Below, in pieces: positions 9,984 through 17,576 of a stretch of 64,000 nucleotides of DNA. This DNA comes from Mycolicibacterium novocastrense (GTDB taxonomy: Bacteria; Actinomycetota; Actinomycetes; Mycobacteriales; Mycobacteriaceae): the NCBI RefSeq assembly GCF_001570485.1, contig NZ_BCTA01000052.1, positions 62,001 through 126,000 of the forward strand, given 5' to 3'. The position numbers and the translations under genes are program-made. The notes beneath the pieces were generated by a model. It did no database searches. It was given only the letters and a program-made list of their open reading frames with translations, and was not told the origin of the DNA. Position 1 is the first letter of the stretch, and the number at the start of each line of letters is the position of its first letter.

Positions 9984-10053
9984 CTCTAGTGTGCGGTCAG
10001 ATCGTCTTTTCGGCGCCTACCGTGGGGTTTTCCGATCTGAGTGCACACTAGAG
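9984..10053. repeat. Long imperfect inverted repeat (hairpin)
   Basis: Two 21-base arms, 9984-10004 and 10033-10053, are reverse complements with only two mismatches; each ends in CTCTAGTGTGC or its complement. The 28-base loop contains a T-rich run at both edges. It lies 22 bp after the stop of the MpaB-like gene and about 60 bp upstream of the methyltransferase start, both on the minus strand. It could be a terminator for the first gene, a small REP/MITE-like element, or a structured leader for the second. No T-tract follows on the minus strand. Confidence 0.75.
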
Positions 10054-10075
10054 CGCAATAGCGGCGCCGGATTGA

Positions 10076-10966
10076 CTACACCAGCGGGCGACCCGTGCGC
10101 ACCCGCCAGTCCAGGTCTTTGAGCAGCACGTTGAACGGGAACTGCCGAACGAACCGGGGCATCACGTTGTTGATGCGGCCGAGTAGGCGCATCACCCGGT
10201 TGAACCGGCGCTGCTTCTTCGCGTCCCACGGCAGCCGCATCTCGTCACGGAATCGCTGGGGCAGAAAACCGGTCGTGATGAAGAGGTTGAGCGCGTCGGT
10301 GCGCTTCTGCAACCAAGCCGGAGCCTTGATTTTTCCGATCCGACCCGCTGCGAAGGGCCACAGGTATTCCCGCATCGCGTCGTCGATGTGGACCTTGTCC
10401 AGCGACTGCTGCCAGTACTCGTCGAAGGCCTTGCGGTCGGCGGGCCACATCTGGGCGGGCACCTGCAGCGTGGTGCCCAGCGCCGCGCCGTCGCGGTAGT
10501 GGCGGTCGGCGGATTCGTCGTCCATCTCGCCGACGAAGACCCGGTACACGTCGACGAAGCCCTTGTACAGGCAGGCCGCCACCCACAGCTGCAGGTCCTT
10601 GTCGAACGCGTTGTACTCGACCGGGCTGTCCGGCAGCGAGTACACCTCGGCGTGCGACCGGTTGACCGCACGCCGGTACGTGGCCTTCTGCTCGTCGGTG
10701 CCCGCGAGGGCGACAGCGAGGTATGTGAACGTCGTCCGCGCCCGCTTGATGGGGTGCCGGTCGGCACGGCCACTCTCGACGCGGCTGTCCTTGACGCCGT
10801 ATCCGACGCCCGGTCGCGAGAGTTCCATGATCACGTTGGCCGGACCCGACAGCAGACCGATGCCGAGCATGGCGTCCTCGGGCGCGACGTTGCGACGCAG
10901 CTTGTGCCCGGGCAGCGGCGCGTCGTTGACCGGTCTTCCGACGTGGTCGATCGGCTGGGAAACCAT
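10076..10966 (-). CDS. Oxygenase MpaB family protein (DUF2236)
   Basis: A member of the MpaB/rubber-oxygenase-like DUF2236 family (latex clearing protein superfamily), which binds haem in characterised members; the substrate here is unknown. 296 residues, ATG start preceded by AGGGG at good spacing. Recognisable family features are the N-terminal GPANVIMELSRPGVGYGV segment, the RARTTFTYLAVALAGT block, and the helical core with RSHAEV and conserved Arg/His. It is divergent from a TetR regulator 80 bp away with a palindrome between, so it is probably that regulator's target. The arrangement matches Rv0276/Rv0275c. Confidence 0.85.
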   Translation of the reverse strand: MVSQPIDHVGRPVNDAPLPGHKLRRNVAPEDAMLGIGLLSGPANVIMELSRPGVGYGVKDSRVESGRADRHPIKRARTTFTYLAVALAGTDEQKATYRRAVNRSHAEVYSLPDSPVEYNAFDKDLQLWVAACLYKGFVDVYRVFVGEMDDESADRHYRDGAALGTTLQVPAQMWPADRKAFDEYWQQSLDKVHIDDAMREYLWPFAAGRIGKIKAPAWLQKRTDALNLFITTGFLPQRFRDEMRLPWDAKKQRRFNRVMRLLGRINNVMPRFVRQFPFNVLLKDLDWRVRTGRPLV

Positions 10967-10991
10967 CGGGGACCCCTATCGCAAATGTGAG

Positions 10992-11001
10992 AACACGTGT
11001 T
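10992..11001. promoter_or_regulatory. Palindromic operator AACACGTGTT
   Basis: A perfect 10-bp palindrome sits in the 80-bp gap between the divergent MpaB-like and TetR genes, inside GAGAACACGTGTTTC. Position and symmetry suggest it is the binding site of the adjacent TetR protein controlling both genes. It resembles but does not match the KstR box, because the right half reads GTG rather than GTT. Confidence 0.55.
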
Positions 11002-11046
11002 TCCTGATATTGCCCGCGCCCGGTGCCAGGTGTCAAGATGGCGGCC

Positions 11047-11667
11047 ATGGGACAGGTCCGCCCCTACCGCGGCGTCGACGCGGCCCAACGCCTTGCGCAG
11101 CGCCGGCTGCGGCTGCTCGACGCCGGGCTGGAGTTGCTCGGCGCGGGTGCCGACGATCTCGCGGAGTTGACGGTGCGGGCCATCTGCGCCAAGGCCGGCC
11201 TCGGTGTCCGCTACTTCTACGAGACGTTCCGCGACAAGGACGACTTCGCCGCGCAGGTCTACGACTGGGTGATCGCCGATATCGCAGCGACGACCCAGGC
11301 GGCAGTCGCCGCCGCGCCGCCCCGCGAGCAGCCCCGTGCGGCGATGGCGAACATCGTCCACACCATCGCCGCAGATCAGCGTGTAGGCCGTTTGGTGTTC
11401 AGCGTTGAGTTGTCGAACACGGTGATCATGCGTAAACGCGTCGAGTCCACGGCCCTTTTCGCCCAGCTGCTGCTGCAGCACGCGGGTGCGGTCGTCCCCT
11501 ACGACAACGAACTCGACGAAGCAACGGCGCATTTCGCGGTCGGAGGGGTGGGCCAGACGATCAGCACCTGGCTTGCGGGCCGCCTGGATCTGGCCGCCGA
11601 CCAACTCATCGACCGGCTCGCGGCGAACATCAACGCGATCTCGGGTGTGCCGACGAACGACCCCTGA
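11047..11667 (+). CDS. TetR family transcriptional regulator
   Basis: A 206-residue TetR regulator. The N-terminal helix-turn-helix includes LTVRAICAKAGLGVRYFYETFRD, the usual 'V..YFY..F..K' recognition segment; the remainder is a helical ligand-binding domain. The start is taken as ATG at 11047 (MGQVRPYRG); upstream in-frame ATGs at 11038 and 11023 are possible and none has a strong ribosome site. It is divergent from the MpaB-like gene and syntenic with Rv0275c. It ends 4 bp from the convergent VOC gene. Confidence 0.88.
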   Translation: MGQVRPYRGVDAAQRLAQRRLRLLDAGLELLGAGADDLAELTVRAICAKAGLGVRYFYETFRDKDDFAAQVYDWVIADIAATTQAAVAAAPPREQPRAAMANIVHTIAADQRVGRLVFSVELSNTVIMRKRVESTALFAQLLLQHAGAVVPYDNELDEATAHFAVGGVGQTISTWLAGRLDLAADQLIDRLAANINAISGVPTNDP

Positions 11668-11671
11668 GAGC

Positions 11672-12247
11672 TCAGGCGGTCACCCTCGGGCGCCGGTCCG
11701 CCGCGGTCCTCGGGGTGGCCTTCGCGTCGCTCTCGCTGAATTCCTTCGTCCAACAGGCGAATTCGAGCGTAATGCCGTCCGGGTCCAGGAAGTAGAACGA
11801 CCTGACATAAACACCGGGGTGCACCGTCGGCGAAACCTGCGCCTCGCTGTCGTCGTGATTGAGCACCGGACCCACCCGCACGCCCTTGGCCTTGAGGCGC
11901 TGTCGGTATTCGTCGAACTTCTCGGCGGGGACGTGAAATGCCAGATGGTTCATCGTGCTGACGGCGCTGACGATGTCCCCGATTCCCGGAATGGCCTCGG
12001 GCGAGGAGATGCCCGCAACTCGGTCCGGCGCGTCGGCGAACCAGAAGAACGCGACGCAGTCGCCGTTGCCGGCATCGAAGAAGAAGTGCTGGCCCATGCC
12101 TCCGGGCAGATCGAGCGATTTGATCAACGGCATACCCAGGACGTTGCTGTAGAAATCGACGGTTTTCGCCATATCCGAGCACACCAGCGCGACGTGGTTG
12201 ATGCCGCCGAGTTCGAACTCGGTGTTGGGATTGTCGGGCCTGATCAC
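11672..12247 (-). CDS. VOC family protein (glyoxalase/extradiol dioxygenase fold)
   Basis: A 191-residue vicinal oxygen chelate protein with two beta-alpha-beta modules. Candidate metal ligands are His18 in GINHVALV, the His residues in MNHLAFHV, and the Glu in GITLEFA near the end. The start is GTG at 12247, with AGGAGG six bases upstream; the open frame runs much further 5' but that part is not coding-like. Syntenic with Rv0274. The reaction cannot be assigned: the family includes isomerases, epimerases and ring-cleavage dioxygenases. Confidence 0.88.
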   Translation of the reverse strand: MIRPDNPNTEFELGGINHVALVCSDMAKTVDFYSNVLGMPLIKSLDLPGGMGQHFFFDAGNGDCVAFFWFADAPDRVAGISSPEAIPGIGDIVSAVSTMNHLAFHVPAEKFDEYRQRLKAKGVRVGPVLNHDDSEAQVSPTVHPGVYVRSFYFLDPDGITLEFACWTKEFSESDAKATPRTAADRRPRVTA

Positions 12248-12341
12248 TGGGCGCCTCCTAGCGCGAATCTCTGGCCAGAAACGCAAATCGAATTTAGCAT
12301 CAGGGACAATCACGAGCAATGACGAACGGACCGGCACCGCT

Positions 12342-12446
12342 ATGACGATCGTCCCGTACGCCCCGCTGCCGGTCAAACCGATCATCAAGATCACTGAACA
12401 GCCTGCAGCCCTTGAACTTTGGACAGATGGGGGGCGGCTCGAATGA
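12342..12446 (+). CDS. Possible 34-residue upstream ORF
   Basis: ATG at 12342 opens a 34-codon frame (MTIVPYAPLPVKPIIK...) whose TGA overlaps the preferred ATG of the hydrolase by four bases (ATGA). That junction is typical of coupled genes. No strong ribosome site is visible, and the peptide matches nothing I know. It may be a leader peptide, a gene remnant or chance. The rest of the 195-bp gap (12248-12442) is relatively AT-rich and probably holds the divergent promoters. Confidence 0.25.
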   Translation: MTIVPYAPLPVKPIIKITEQPAALELWTDGGRLE

Positions 12447-13585
12447 CGAGAACACCGTCGGGCAACGCCACACCGGGCGTCACCCGGGAGTTCGTCGGCC
12501 TCGACTCCCCGACGGCCCGGCGCGCGGGCGCGGGTGGACATCCGTGCCAGGGTCTCTATCACCGCGGCGTTGGCCGCAAACCGAAGGTCGCGATGATCGC
12601 CGCGCACTACCAGATCGATTTCACCGAGCACTATCTCGCCGATTACATGGCCACCCGCGGTATCGGCTTCCTGGGCTGGAACACCCGCTATCGCGGGTTC
12701 GAGAGCAGCTTCCTGCTCGATCACGCGCTCGTGGACATCGGCGTCGGGGTGCGGTGGCTCCGCGAGGTCCAGGGCGTGGAAACCATTGTGCTGCTGGGAA
12801 ACTCCGGCGGTGGTTCGTTGATGGCGGCGTACCAGGCACAGGCCGTGGACCCGCATGTGACGCCCCTTCCGGGGATGCGTCCCGCGGCCGGCCTGACCGA
12901 CCTGCCGGCCGCTGACGGGTACGTCGCGACCGCGGCGCACCCCGGCCGCCCAGATGTGCTCACCGCCTGGATGGACGGGGCTGTCGTCGACGAAACCGAC
13001 GCGGTCGCAAGCGATCCCCAACTCGATATCTTCGACGAACGCAACGGGCCCCCCTTCAACGCGGACTTCGTCGAACGGTATCGCGCTGCCCAGATCGCCC
13101 GAAACCACGCGATCACGGACTGGGCCGAGGCCGAACTGGAGCATGTGCGCGCGGCGGGTTTCTCCGACCGCCCGTTCACGGTGCTGCGGACATGGGCGGA
13201 CCCGCGCATGGTCGACCCCGCCCTGGAGCCGACCAAGCGACCCGCCAACATGTGCTATGCCGGAGTGCCGGTGCAGGCCAACAGATCTGCGCGCGGTATC
13301 GCCGCGGCCTGCACCTTGCGTAACTGGCTCGGAATGTGGAGCCTGCGATACGCCCAGACCCGCGCCGAACCGCACCTCAACCGGATCACGTGCCCGGCGC
13401 TGGTGATCAACGCCGATCAGGACACCGGCGTGTTCCCGTCGGATGCCCAGCACATCTTCGACGCGCTTGCCGGCACGGACAAGGCACAGACCTCGATCGA
13501 CACCGACCACTACTTCACCACTCCCGGGGCACGTAGCGAACAAGCCGATACCATCGCCAAGTGGATCGCGAAGCGGTGGCGTTAG
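12443..13585 (+). CDS. Alpha/beta hydrolase
   Basis: An alpha/beta-hydrolase of 380 residues, syntenic with Rv0272c. The nucleophile elbow is GNSGGG at 119-124 with Ser121; candidate acid and base residues are the Asp in NADQDTGVFP and the His in DTDHYF near the C-terminus. The oxyanion region is around AAHYQIDF. An ATG 24 bases upstream is also in frame, but 12443 follows a G-rich stretch and gives the cleaner N-terminus. The 3' end overlaps the next gene, so the two are probably co-transcribed. Substrate unknown; an ester or thioester is plausible given the CoA enzymes that follow. Confidence 0.85.
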   Translation: MTRTPSGNATPGVTREFVGLDSPTARRAGAGGHPCQGLYHRGVGRKPKVAMIAAHYQIDFTEHYLADYMATRGIGFLGWNTRYRGFESSFLLDHALVDIGVGVRWLREVQGVETIVLLGNSGGGSLMAAYQAQAVDPHVTPLPGMRPAAGLTDLPAADGYVATAAHPGRPDVLTAWMDGAVVDETDAVASDPQLDIFDERNGPPFNADFVERYRAAQIARNHAITDWAEAELEHVRAAGFSDRPFTVLRTWADPRMVDPALEPTKRPANMCYAGVPVQANRSARGIAAACTLRNWLGMWSLRYAQTRAEPHLNRITCPALVINADQDTGVFPSDAQHIFDALAGTDKAQTSIDTDHYFTTPGARSEQADTIAKWIAKRWR

Positions 13586-14598
13586 ACGCCGACTCGTCGC
13601 GCGGGCGCTCACCGCTGAGGGTCCTCGCTCACTTCACGCCCGGTTCGAAGGCCATCGATTTCGTTGCACCGCAATCCGATTGGCTTGACATCCGCTATTG
13701 CGCGGAGGACGACGACACCACCTTCTACCGTGAGCTCCCCGAGGCCGACGTGATCTGGCATGTGCTCCGGCCGATTTCCGGAGACGACCTCGCCAAAGCG
13801 CGGCGTTGCCTGCTGGTGCACAAGATGGGCGCAGGGGTCAACACCATCGACGTGGAGACCGCGACCGCCCTGGGCGTCGCGGTCGCCAACATGCCGGGGG
13901 CCAACGCCCCGTCGGTCGCCGAGGGCACCGTGTTGCTGATGCTGGCCGTGCTGCGCAGGCTCACCGAACTCGACCAAGCCACCCGGGTGGGACGGGGCTG
14001 GCCCTCCGACCCGAGCCTGGGCGAGACCGTCCGCGACATCGGCGGCTGCACGGTGGGTCTGATCGGCTACGGCAACGTCGCAACGAGGGTCGAGCGCATC
14101 GTGCGGGCGATGGATGCCGAGGTCCTGCACACCAGTACGCGCGACGACGGCCATCCCGGCTGGCGTGCGCTGCCCGACCTGCTGGCCGCCAGCGACATCG
14201 TCTCGCTGCATCTGCCGCTGACCGATTCGACAGCGGGCATGATCGACCGCGCCGCGCTGGACCGGATGAAGCCCGGCACCGTTCTGGTCAACACCAGTCG
14301 CGGCCCCATCGTCGACGAGTCCGCACTCGTCGAAGCGCTGCGGTCTCAGAAGTTGGCCGGCGCCGGCCTCGACGTCTTCGCCACCGAGCCCGTGCCGGTC
14401 GACAACCCGCTGCTGTCGCTCGACAATGTCGTGCTCACCCCGCACGTCACCTGGTACACCGCCGACACCATGCGCAGGTATCTGGAGCACGGTCTGGACA
14501 ACTGCCGCCGACTCCGGGACGGCCGTGAATTGGCCAACGTCGTCAACGGTATCGTGTCTCCCAACCGACCGGTTAATAGGGATGGTCCGTCACAGTGA
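13561..14598 (+). CDS. D-isomer-specific 2-hydroxyacid dehydrogenase
   Basis: An NAD-dependent dehydrogenase of the phosphoglycerate dehydrogenase-like family, 345 residues. The Rossmann motif is GLIGYGNVATRV. The catalytic set is present: Arg in VNTSRGPIVDE, Glu in ATEPVPVDNP and His in LTPHVTWYT. The start is GTG at 13561, overlapping the hydrolase by 25 bases; GTG at 13576 is an equal alternative and neither has a clear ribosome site. It may reduce or oxidise a 2-hydroxy acid. It lies between the hydrolase and FadE6-type genes, in probable operon with both. Confidence 0.87.
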   Translation: MDREAVALDADSSRGRSPLRVLAHFTPGSKAIDFVAPQSDWLDIRYCAEDDDTTFYRELPEADVIWHVLRPISGDDLAKARRCLLVHKMGAGVNTIDVETATALGVAVANMPGANAPSVAEGTVLLMLAVLRRLTELDQATRVGRGWPSDPSLGETVRDIGGCTVGLIGYGNVATRVERIVRAMDAEVLHTSTRDDGHPGWRALPDLLAASDIVSLHLPLTDSTAGMIDRAALDRMKPGTVLVNTSRGPIVDESALVEALRSQKLAGAGLDVFATEPVPVDNPLLSLDNVVLTPHVTWYTADTMRRYLEHGLDNCRRLRDGRELANVVNGIVSPNRPVNRDGPSQ

Positions 14599-14607
14599 GG
14601 TGCAGGT

Positions 14608-16839
14608 ATGCCCATCGCAATCAATCCTGAGCACAACGACTTGGCCGACTCGGTGCGGTCCTTCGTCGCTCGGGTGGCGCCCTCCGAGGTGCTGCACGAA
14701 GCCCTGGAGACGCCGATCTCCAATCCGCCGCCTTACTGGAAGGGCGCGGCCGATCAGGGCCTGCAGGGTGTGCACCTGTCCGAAGATGTTGGCGGACAAG
14801 GCTTCGGAATACTCGAGCTGGCCATCGTCGCCGCGGAATTCGGTTACGGCGCGGTCCCGGGGCCGTTCGTTCCGTCGGCCATCGCCAGCGCGCTGATCGC
14901 CGCACACGACCCGAACGCCCCACAGCTGGCGAACCTGGCCTCCGGCGCAACGATCGCAACCTACGCCCTCGACTCGAGCCTGACCGCCACCCGGCACGGC
15001 GAAGGGGATGCCGCCGGACTGGTCATCCGCGGTGAGGTGCGTGCCGTACCCGCCGCCGCACAGGCGTCGCTGCTGGTGCTGCCGGTCGCCATCGAGAGCG
15101 GGGAAGAGTGGGTGATCCTCGACGCCGACCAGCTGGAGATCGAACCAGTCACCAGCCTCGACCCGCTGCGCCCGTTGGCGCATGTGCGCGCGAACGCCAT
15201 CGAAGTGGGTGACGACCGGGTGCTGAGCAACCTGAGCCGGCCGTTGGCTCGCGCACTGATCTCGACGCTGCTGTCGGCCGAGTGCATCGGGGTGGCGCGG
15301 TGGGCCACCGACACCGCCGCGGCGTACGCCAAGATCCGGGAGCAGTTCGGCAGGCCCATCGGCCAGTTCCAGGCCATCAAGCACAAGTGCGCTTCGATGA
15401 TCGCCGACACCGAGCGGGCGACCGCCGCCGTCTGGGATGCGGCCCGCGCCATCGACGAGTTCACCGCGCACGTGAGAAGCGGGCAAGACCCCGAAACCGG
15501 CTCTACCGAAGCCGCATTCGAGTTCGCGGCGGCCGTGGCGGCCACGCTGGCGCCCGAGGCCGCCCAGCACTGCGCCCAGGACTGTATCCAGGTGCACGGC
15601 GGCATCGGGTTCACCTGGGAGCACGACACGAACGTGTACTACCGGCGCGCGCTGGTGCTGGCGGCCGGTTTCGGCAGGCACGCCGACTACCCGCAGCAGG
15701 TCGTCGACGTCGCGACCAGCACGGGGATGCGCAAGCTCAACATCGACCTCGATCCCGATACCGAGAAGCTGCGTGATGAGATCCGCGCGGAAGTGGCTGC
15801 GCTGAAAGCCATTCCACGTGAAGAGCGCAGTGTCGCGATCGCCGAGGGCGGCTGGGTGCAACCGCATCTGCCCAAGCCGTGGGGACGGGCTGCCGGTCCC
15901 GTCGAGCAGATCATCATCGCCCAGGAATTCGACAGCGGCCGGGTCAAGCGCCCACAGATGGGCATCGCGGCGTGGATCATCCCCTCGATCGTCGCGTTCG
16001 GCACGGACGAACAGCAACAGCGTTTCCTGCCGCCCACGTTCCGCGGCGAAATGATCTGGTGCCAGCTGTTTTCCGAGCCCGGCGCGGGGTCGGACCTGGC
16101 CAGCCTGACCACCAAGGCCACCAAGGTCGACGGCGGTTGGCGGATCACCGGCCAGAAGATCTGGACCACCGGTGCGCAGTTCTCGCAGTGGGGTGCGCTG
16201 TTGGCGCGCACCGACCCATCGGCGCCGAAACACAATGGGATCACCTACTTCTTGCTCGACATGGCCAGCGAGGGCGTGGAGGTCAAGCCGCTGCGCGAGC
16301 TGACCGGTAACGCGATGTTCAACACCGTGTTCATCGACGACGTGTTCGTGCCCGATGAGATGGTGCTCGGCGAGGTGAACCGGGGCTGGGAGGTCAGCCG
16401 GAACACGCTGACCAACGAACGGGTTTCGATCGGCAGCAGCGAGCCGCCGTTCCTGGCCAGTTTGGCCGACTTCATCACGTTCCTTCAGGACGGGCAGTTC
16501 GACCAGATCGAGCAGAACCACGCCGGCAGGCTCATCGCCGAAGGACACGCCGCCAAGGTGCTCAACATGCGCTCGACGCTGCTCACGCTCGCCGGTGGTG
16601 ATCCGATGCCGGCCGCGGCGATCTCCAAACTGCTGTCGATGAAAACCGGCCAGGGTTACGCGGAGTTCGCGGTGTCCTCGTTCGGTACCGACGGCGCGAT
16701 CGGGGATCCGAAGCAGGAGCCCGGCCGGTGGGCGGAGTACCTGCTCGGCAGCAGGGCCACCACGATCTACGGCGGCACGACCGAGGTGCAGCTCAACATC
16801 ATCGCCGAACGCCTGTTGGGACTGCCGCGCGATCCGTAA
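14608..16839 (+). CDS. fadE6: Fused double acyl-CoA dehydrogenase, FadE6-like
   Basis: A 743-residue protein with two acyl-CoA dehydrogenase modules in one chain. The N-terminal half (about 1-370) begins MPIAINPEHNDLADSVRS and ends with a helical region containing REQFGRPIGQFQAIKH and QVHGGIGFTWEHD. The C-terminal half has the flavin/substrate motifs WCQLFSEPGAGSDLA and GQKIWTTGA and ends IYGGTTEVQLNIIAERLLGL. Length, N-terminus and position match FadE6 (Rv0271c, ~731 residues). The two halves probably mimic the alpha/beta pairs of heteromeric FadE enzymes that act on bulky CoA esters; the substrate is not known. Confidence 0.92.
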   Translation: MPIAINPEHNDLADSVRSFVARVAPSEVLHEALETPISNPPPYWKGAADQGLQGVHLSEDVGGQGFGILELAIVAAEFGYGAVPGPFVPSAIASALIAAHDPNAPQLANLASGATIATYALDSSLTATRHGEGDAAGLVIRGEVRAVPAAAQASLLVLPVAIESGEEWVILDADQLEIEPVTSLDPLRPLAHVRANAIEVGDDRVLSNLSRPLARALISTLLSAECIGVARWATDTAAAYAKIREQFGRPIGQFQAIKHKCASMIADTERATAAVWDAARAIDEFTAHVRSGQDPETGSTEAAFEFAAAVAATLAPEAAQHCAQDCIQVHGGIGFTWEHDTNVYYRRALVLAAGFGRHADYPQQVVDVATSTGMRKLNIDLDPDTEKLRDEIRAEVAALKAIPREERSVAIAEGGWVQPHLPKPWGRAAGPVEQIIIAQEFDSGRVKRPQMGIAAWIIPSIVAFGTDEQQQRFLPPTFRGEMIWCQLFSEPGAGSDLASLTTKATKVDGGWRITGQKIWTTGAQFSQWGALLARTDPSAPKHNGITYFLLDMASEGVEVKPLRELTGNAMFNTVFIDDVFVPDEMVLGEVNRGWEVSRNTLTNERVSIGSSEPPFLASLADFITFLQDGQFDQIEQNHAGRLIAEGHAAKVLNMRSTLLTLAGGDPMPAAAISKLLSMKTGQGYAEFAVSSFGTDGAIGDPKQEPGRWAEYLLGSRATTIYGGTTEVQLNIIAERLLGLPRDP

Positions 16840-16915
16840 AGGCGCTTGCTCAACGGCGTAGCCTGAGATCAGCGGTTGCGTTCGAGCGGTTGGCGGTGAA
16901 GATGAGCGGCCAGCA

Positions 16916-17191
16916 ATGAGTGGCTTGAGTGTCCGGATCGCCCGCGTCGTTGTCGGCGCCTCGGCGATGCTGGGGCTGTTGCTGACGCCTGGGGTCTTCG
17001 CCGGTGATCCGGCGCCACGAGACCAGTCGGCGCCGTGCTATCCCGGCATCATCCCCGGGAACCCGTGGGCAACCTCGTGCAACTTCGGTAAACGTCCGCC
17101 GAAGATCCGCGGCGGTCCGCCCGACCAGACCGCGGTGATCGCGTGCCGTGACATCCCCGGATGCCTGTCGTGGTACATCAACGGACCCTGA
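16916..17191 (+). CDS. Small secreted protein with four cysteines
   Basis: A 91-residue protein not assigned to a family. Residues about 1-29 look like a Sec signal peptide (RIARVVVGASAMLGLLLTP, then VFAGD). The mature part is about 60 residues, rich in Gly and Pro, with four Cys that could form two disulfides (SAPCYPG, ATSCNFG, VIACRD, PGCLSW). It starts at ATG 16916 without a strong ribosome site. Small Cys-containing exported proteins of this kind are common in mycobacteria. Confidence 0.72.
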   Translation: MSGLSVRIARVVVGASAMLGLLLTPGVFAGDPAPRDQSAPCYPGIIPGNPWATSCNFGKRPPKIRGGPPDQTAVIACRDIPGCLSWYINGP

Positions 17192-17230
17192 TGGGCGTTT
17201 AGCGATCGCACCGAAGGCAACAATTCAGTC

Positions 17231-17542
17231 ATGACCAACGATGTCGAGAAGCGCTGGGACCGGCCCAAAGCGTTCCGGGCCGCCGCCACCTACACCGCGG
17301 TGGTGGTCGCGGTGGCCGCCGTCGCCTTCGTCATCTACGCCCTCGTGTCGAAGACTTCGGTCGTTGCCGCCTCGACCGTGCCCACAATCCTGTTGCTTGG
17401 CGGTTTGGGCGCGTTCATCAGGACCTACCGCGAGTGGAAGGCCGAGGGCGCGTGGGTGCAGTGGCAGGGCGCGGGATGGTTCTTGCTGCTGCTGATGCTG
17501 GTGTGCCTGTCGATTCCGGGCGCGGCCGCGATGGCCGACTGA
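17231..17542 (+). CDS. Small integral membrane protein
   Basis: A 103-residue hypothetical protein with three hydrophobic helices at about 18-39, 46-63 and 80-100 (segments TAVVVAVAAVAFVIYALV, VPTILLLGGLGAFI and GWFLLLLMLVCLSI). The short charged linker (RTYREWKAEGAW) probably faces the cytoplasm. No family recognised. Convergent with fadD2, with a hairpin between. Confidence 0.75.
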   Translation: MTNDVEKRWDRPKAFRAAATYTAVVVAVAAVAFVIYALVSKTSVVAASTVPTILLLGGLGAFIRTYREWKAEGAWVQWQGAGWFLLLLMLVCLSIPGAAAMAD

Positions 17543-17544
17543 GA

Positions 17545-17565
17545 CACCCGCCGTAGCGCGGGGTG
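17545..17565. terminator. Hairpin between convergent genes
   Basis: CACCCGC followed a few bases later by GCGGGGTG forms a GC-rich stem with one bulge in the 34-bp gap between the membrane-protein gene and fadD2. A bidirectional terminator is likely; no T-tract is present, as is common in mycobacteria. Confidence 0.5.
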
Positions 17566-17576
17566 CAGCGGCGTGA

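Noticed and set aside
10991..11002. KstR (sterol regulator) box
   Set aside because: KstR sites read TnnAACnnGTTnnA; here the right half is GTG and the palindrome centre differs, so it more likely belongs to the adjacent TetR protein.
12248..13612. Possible 5' extension of the VOC gene giving 646 residues
   Set aside because: The extension is antisense to the hydrolase gene and not coding-like; a GTG with AGGAGG at 12247 explains the VOC start.
14590..16548. 652-codon open frame on the minus strand opposite the FadE6-like gene
   Set aside because: It lies wholly antisense to a gene with clear motifs on the plus strand; high-GC codon bias commonly creates long antisense frames, and its translation has no recognisable domain.
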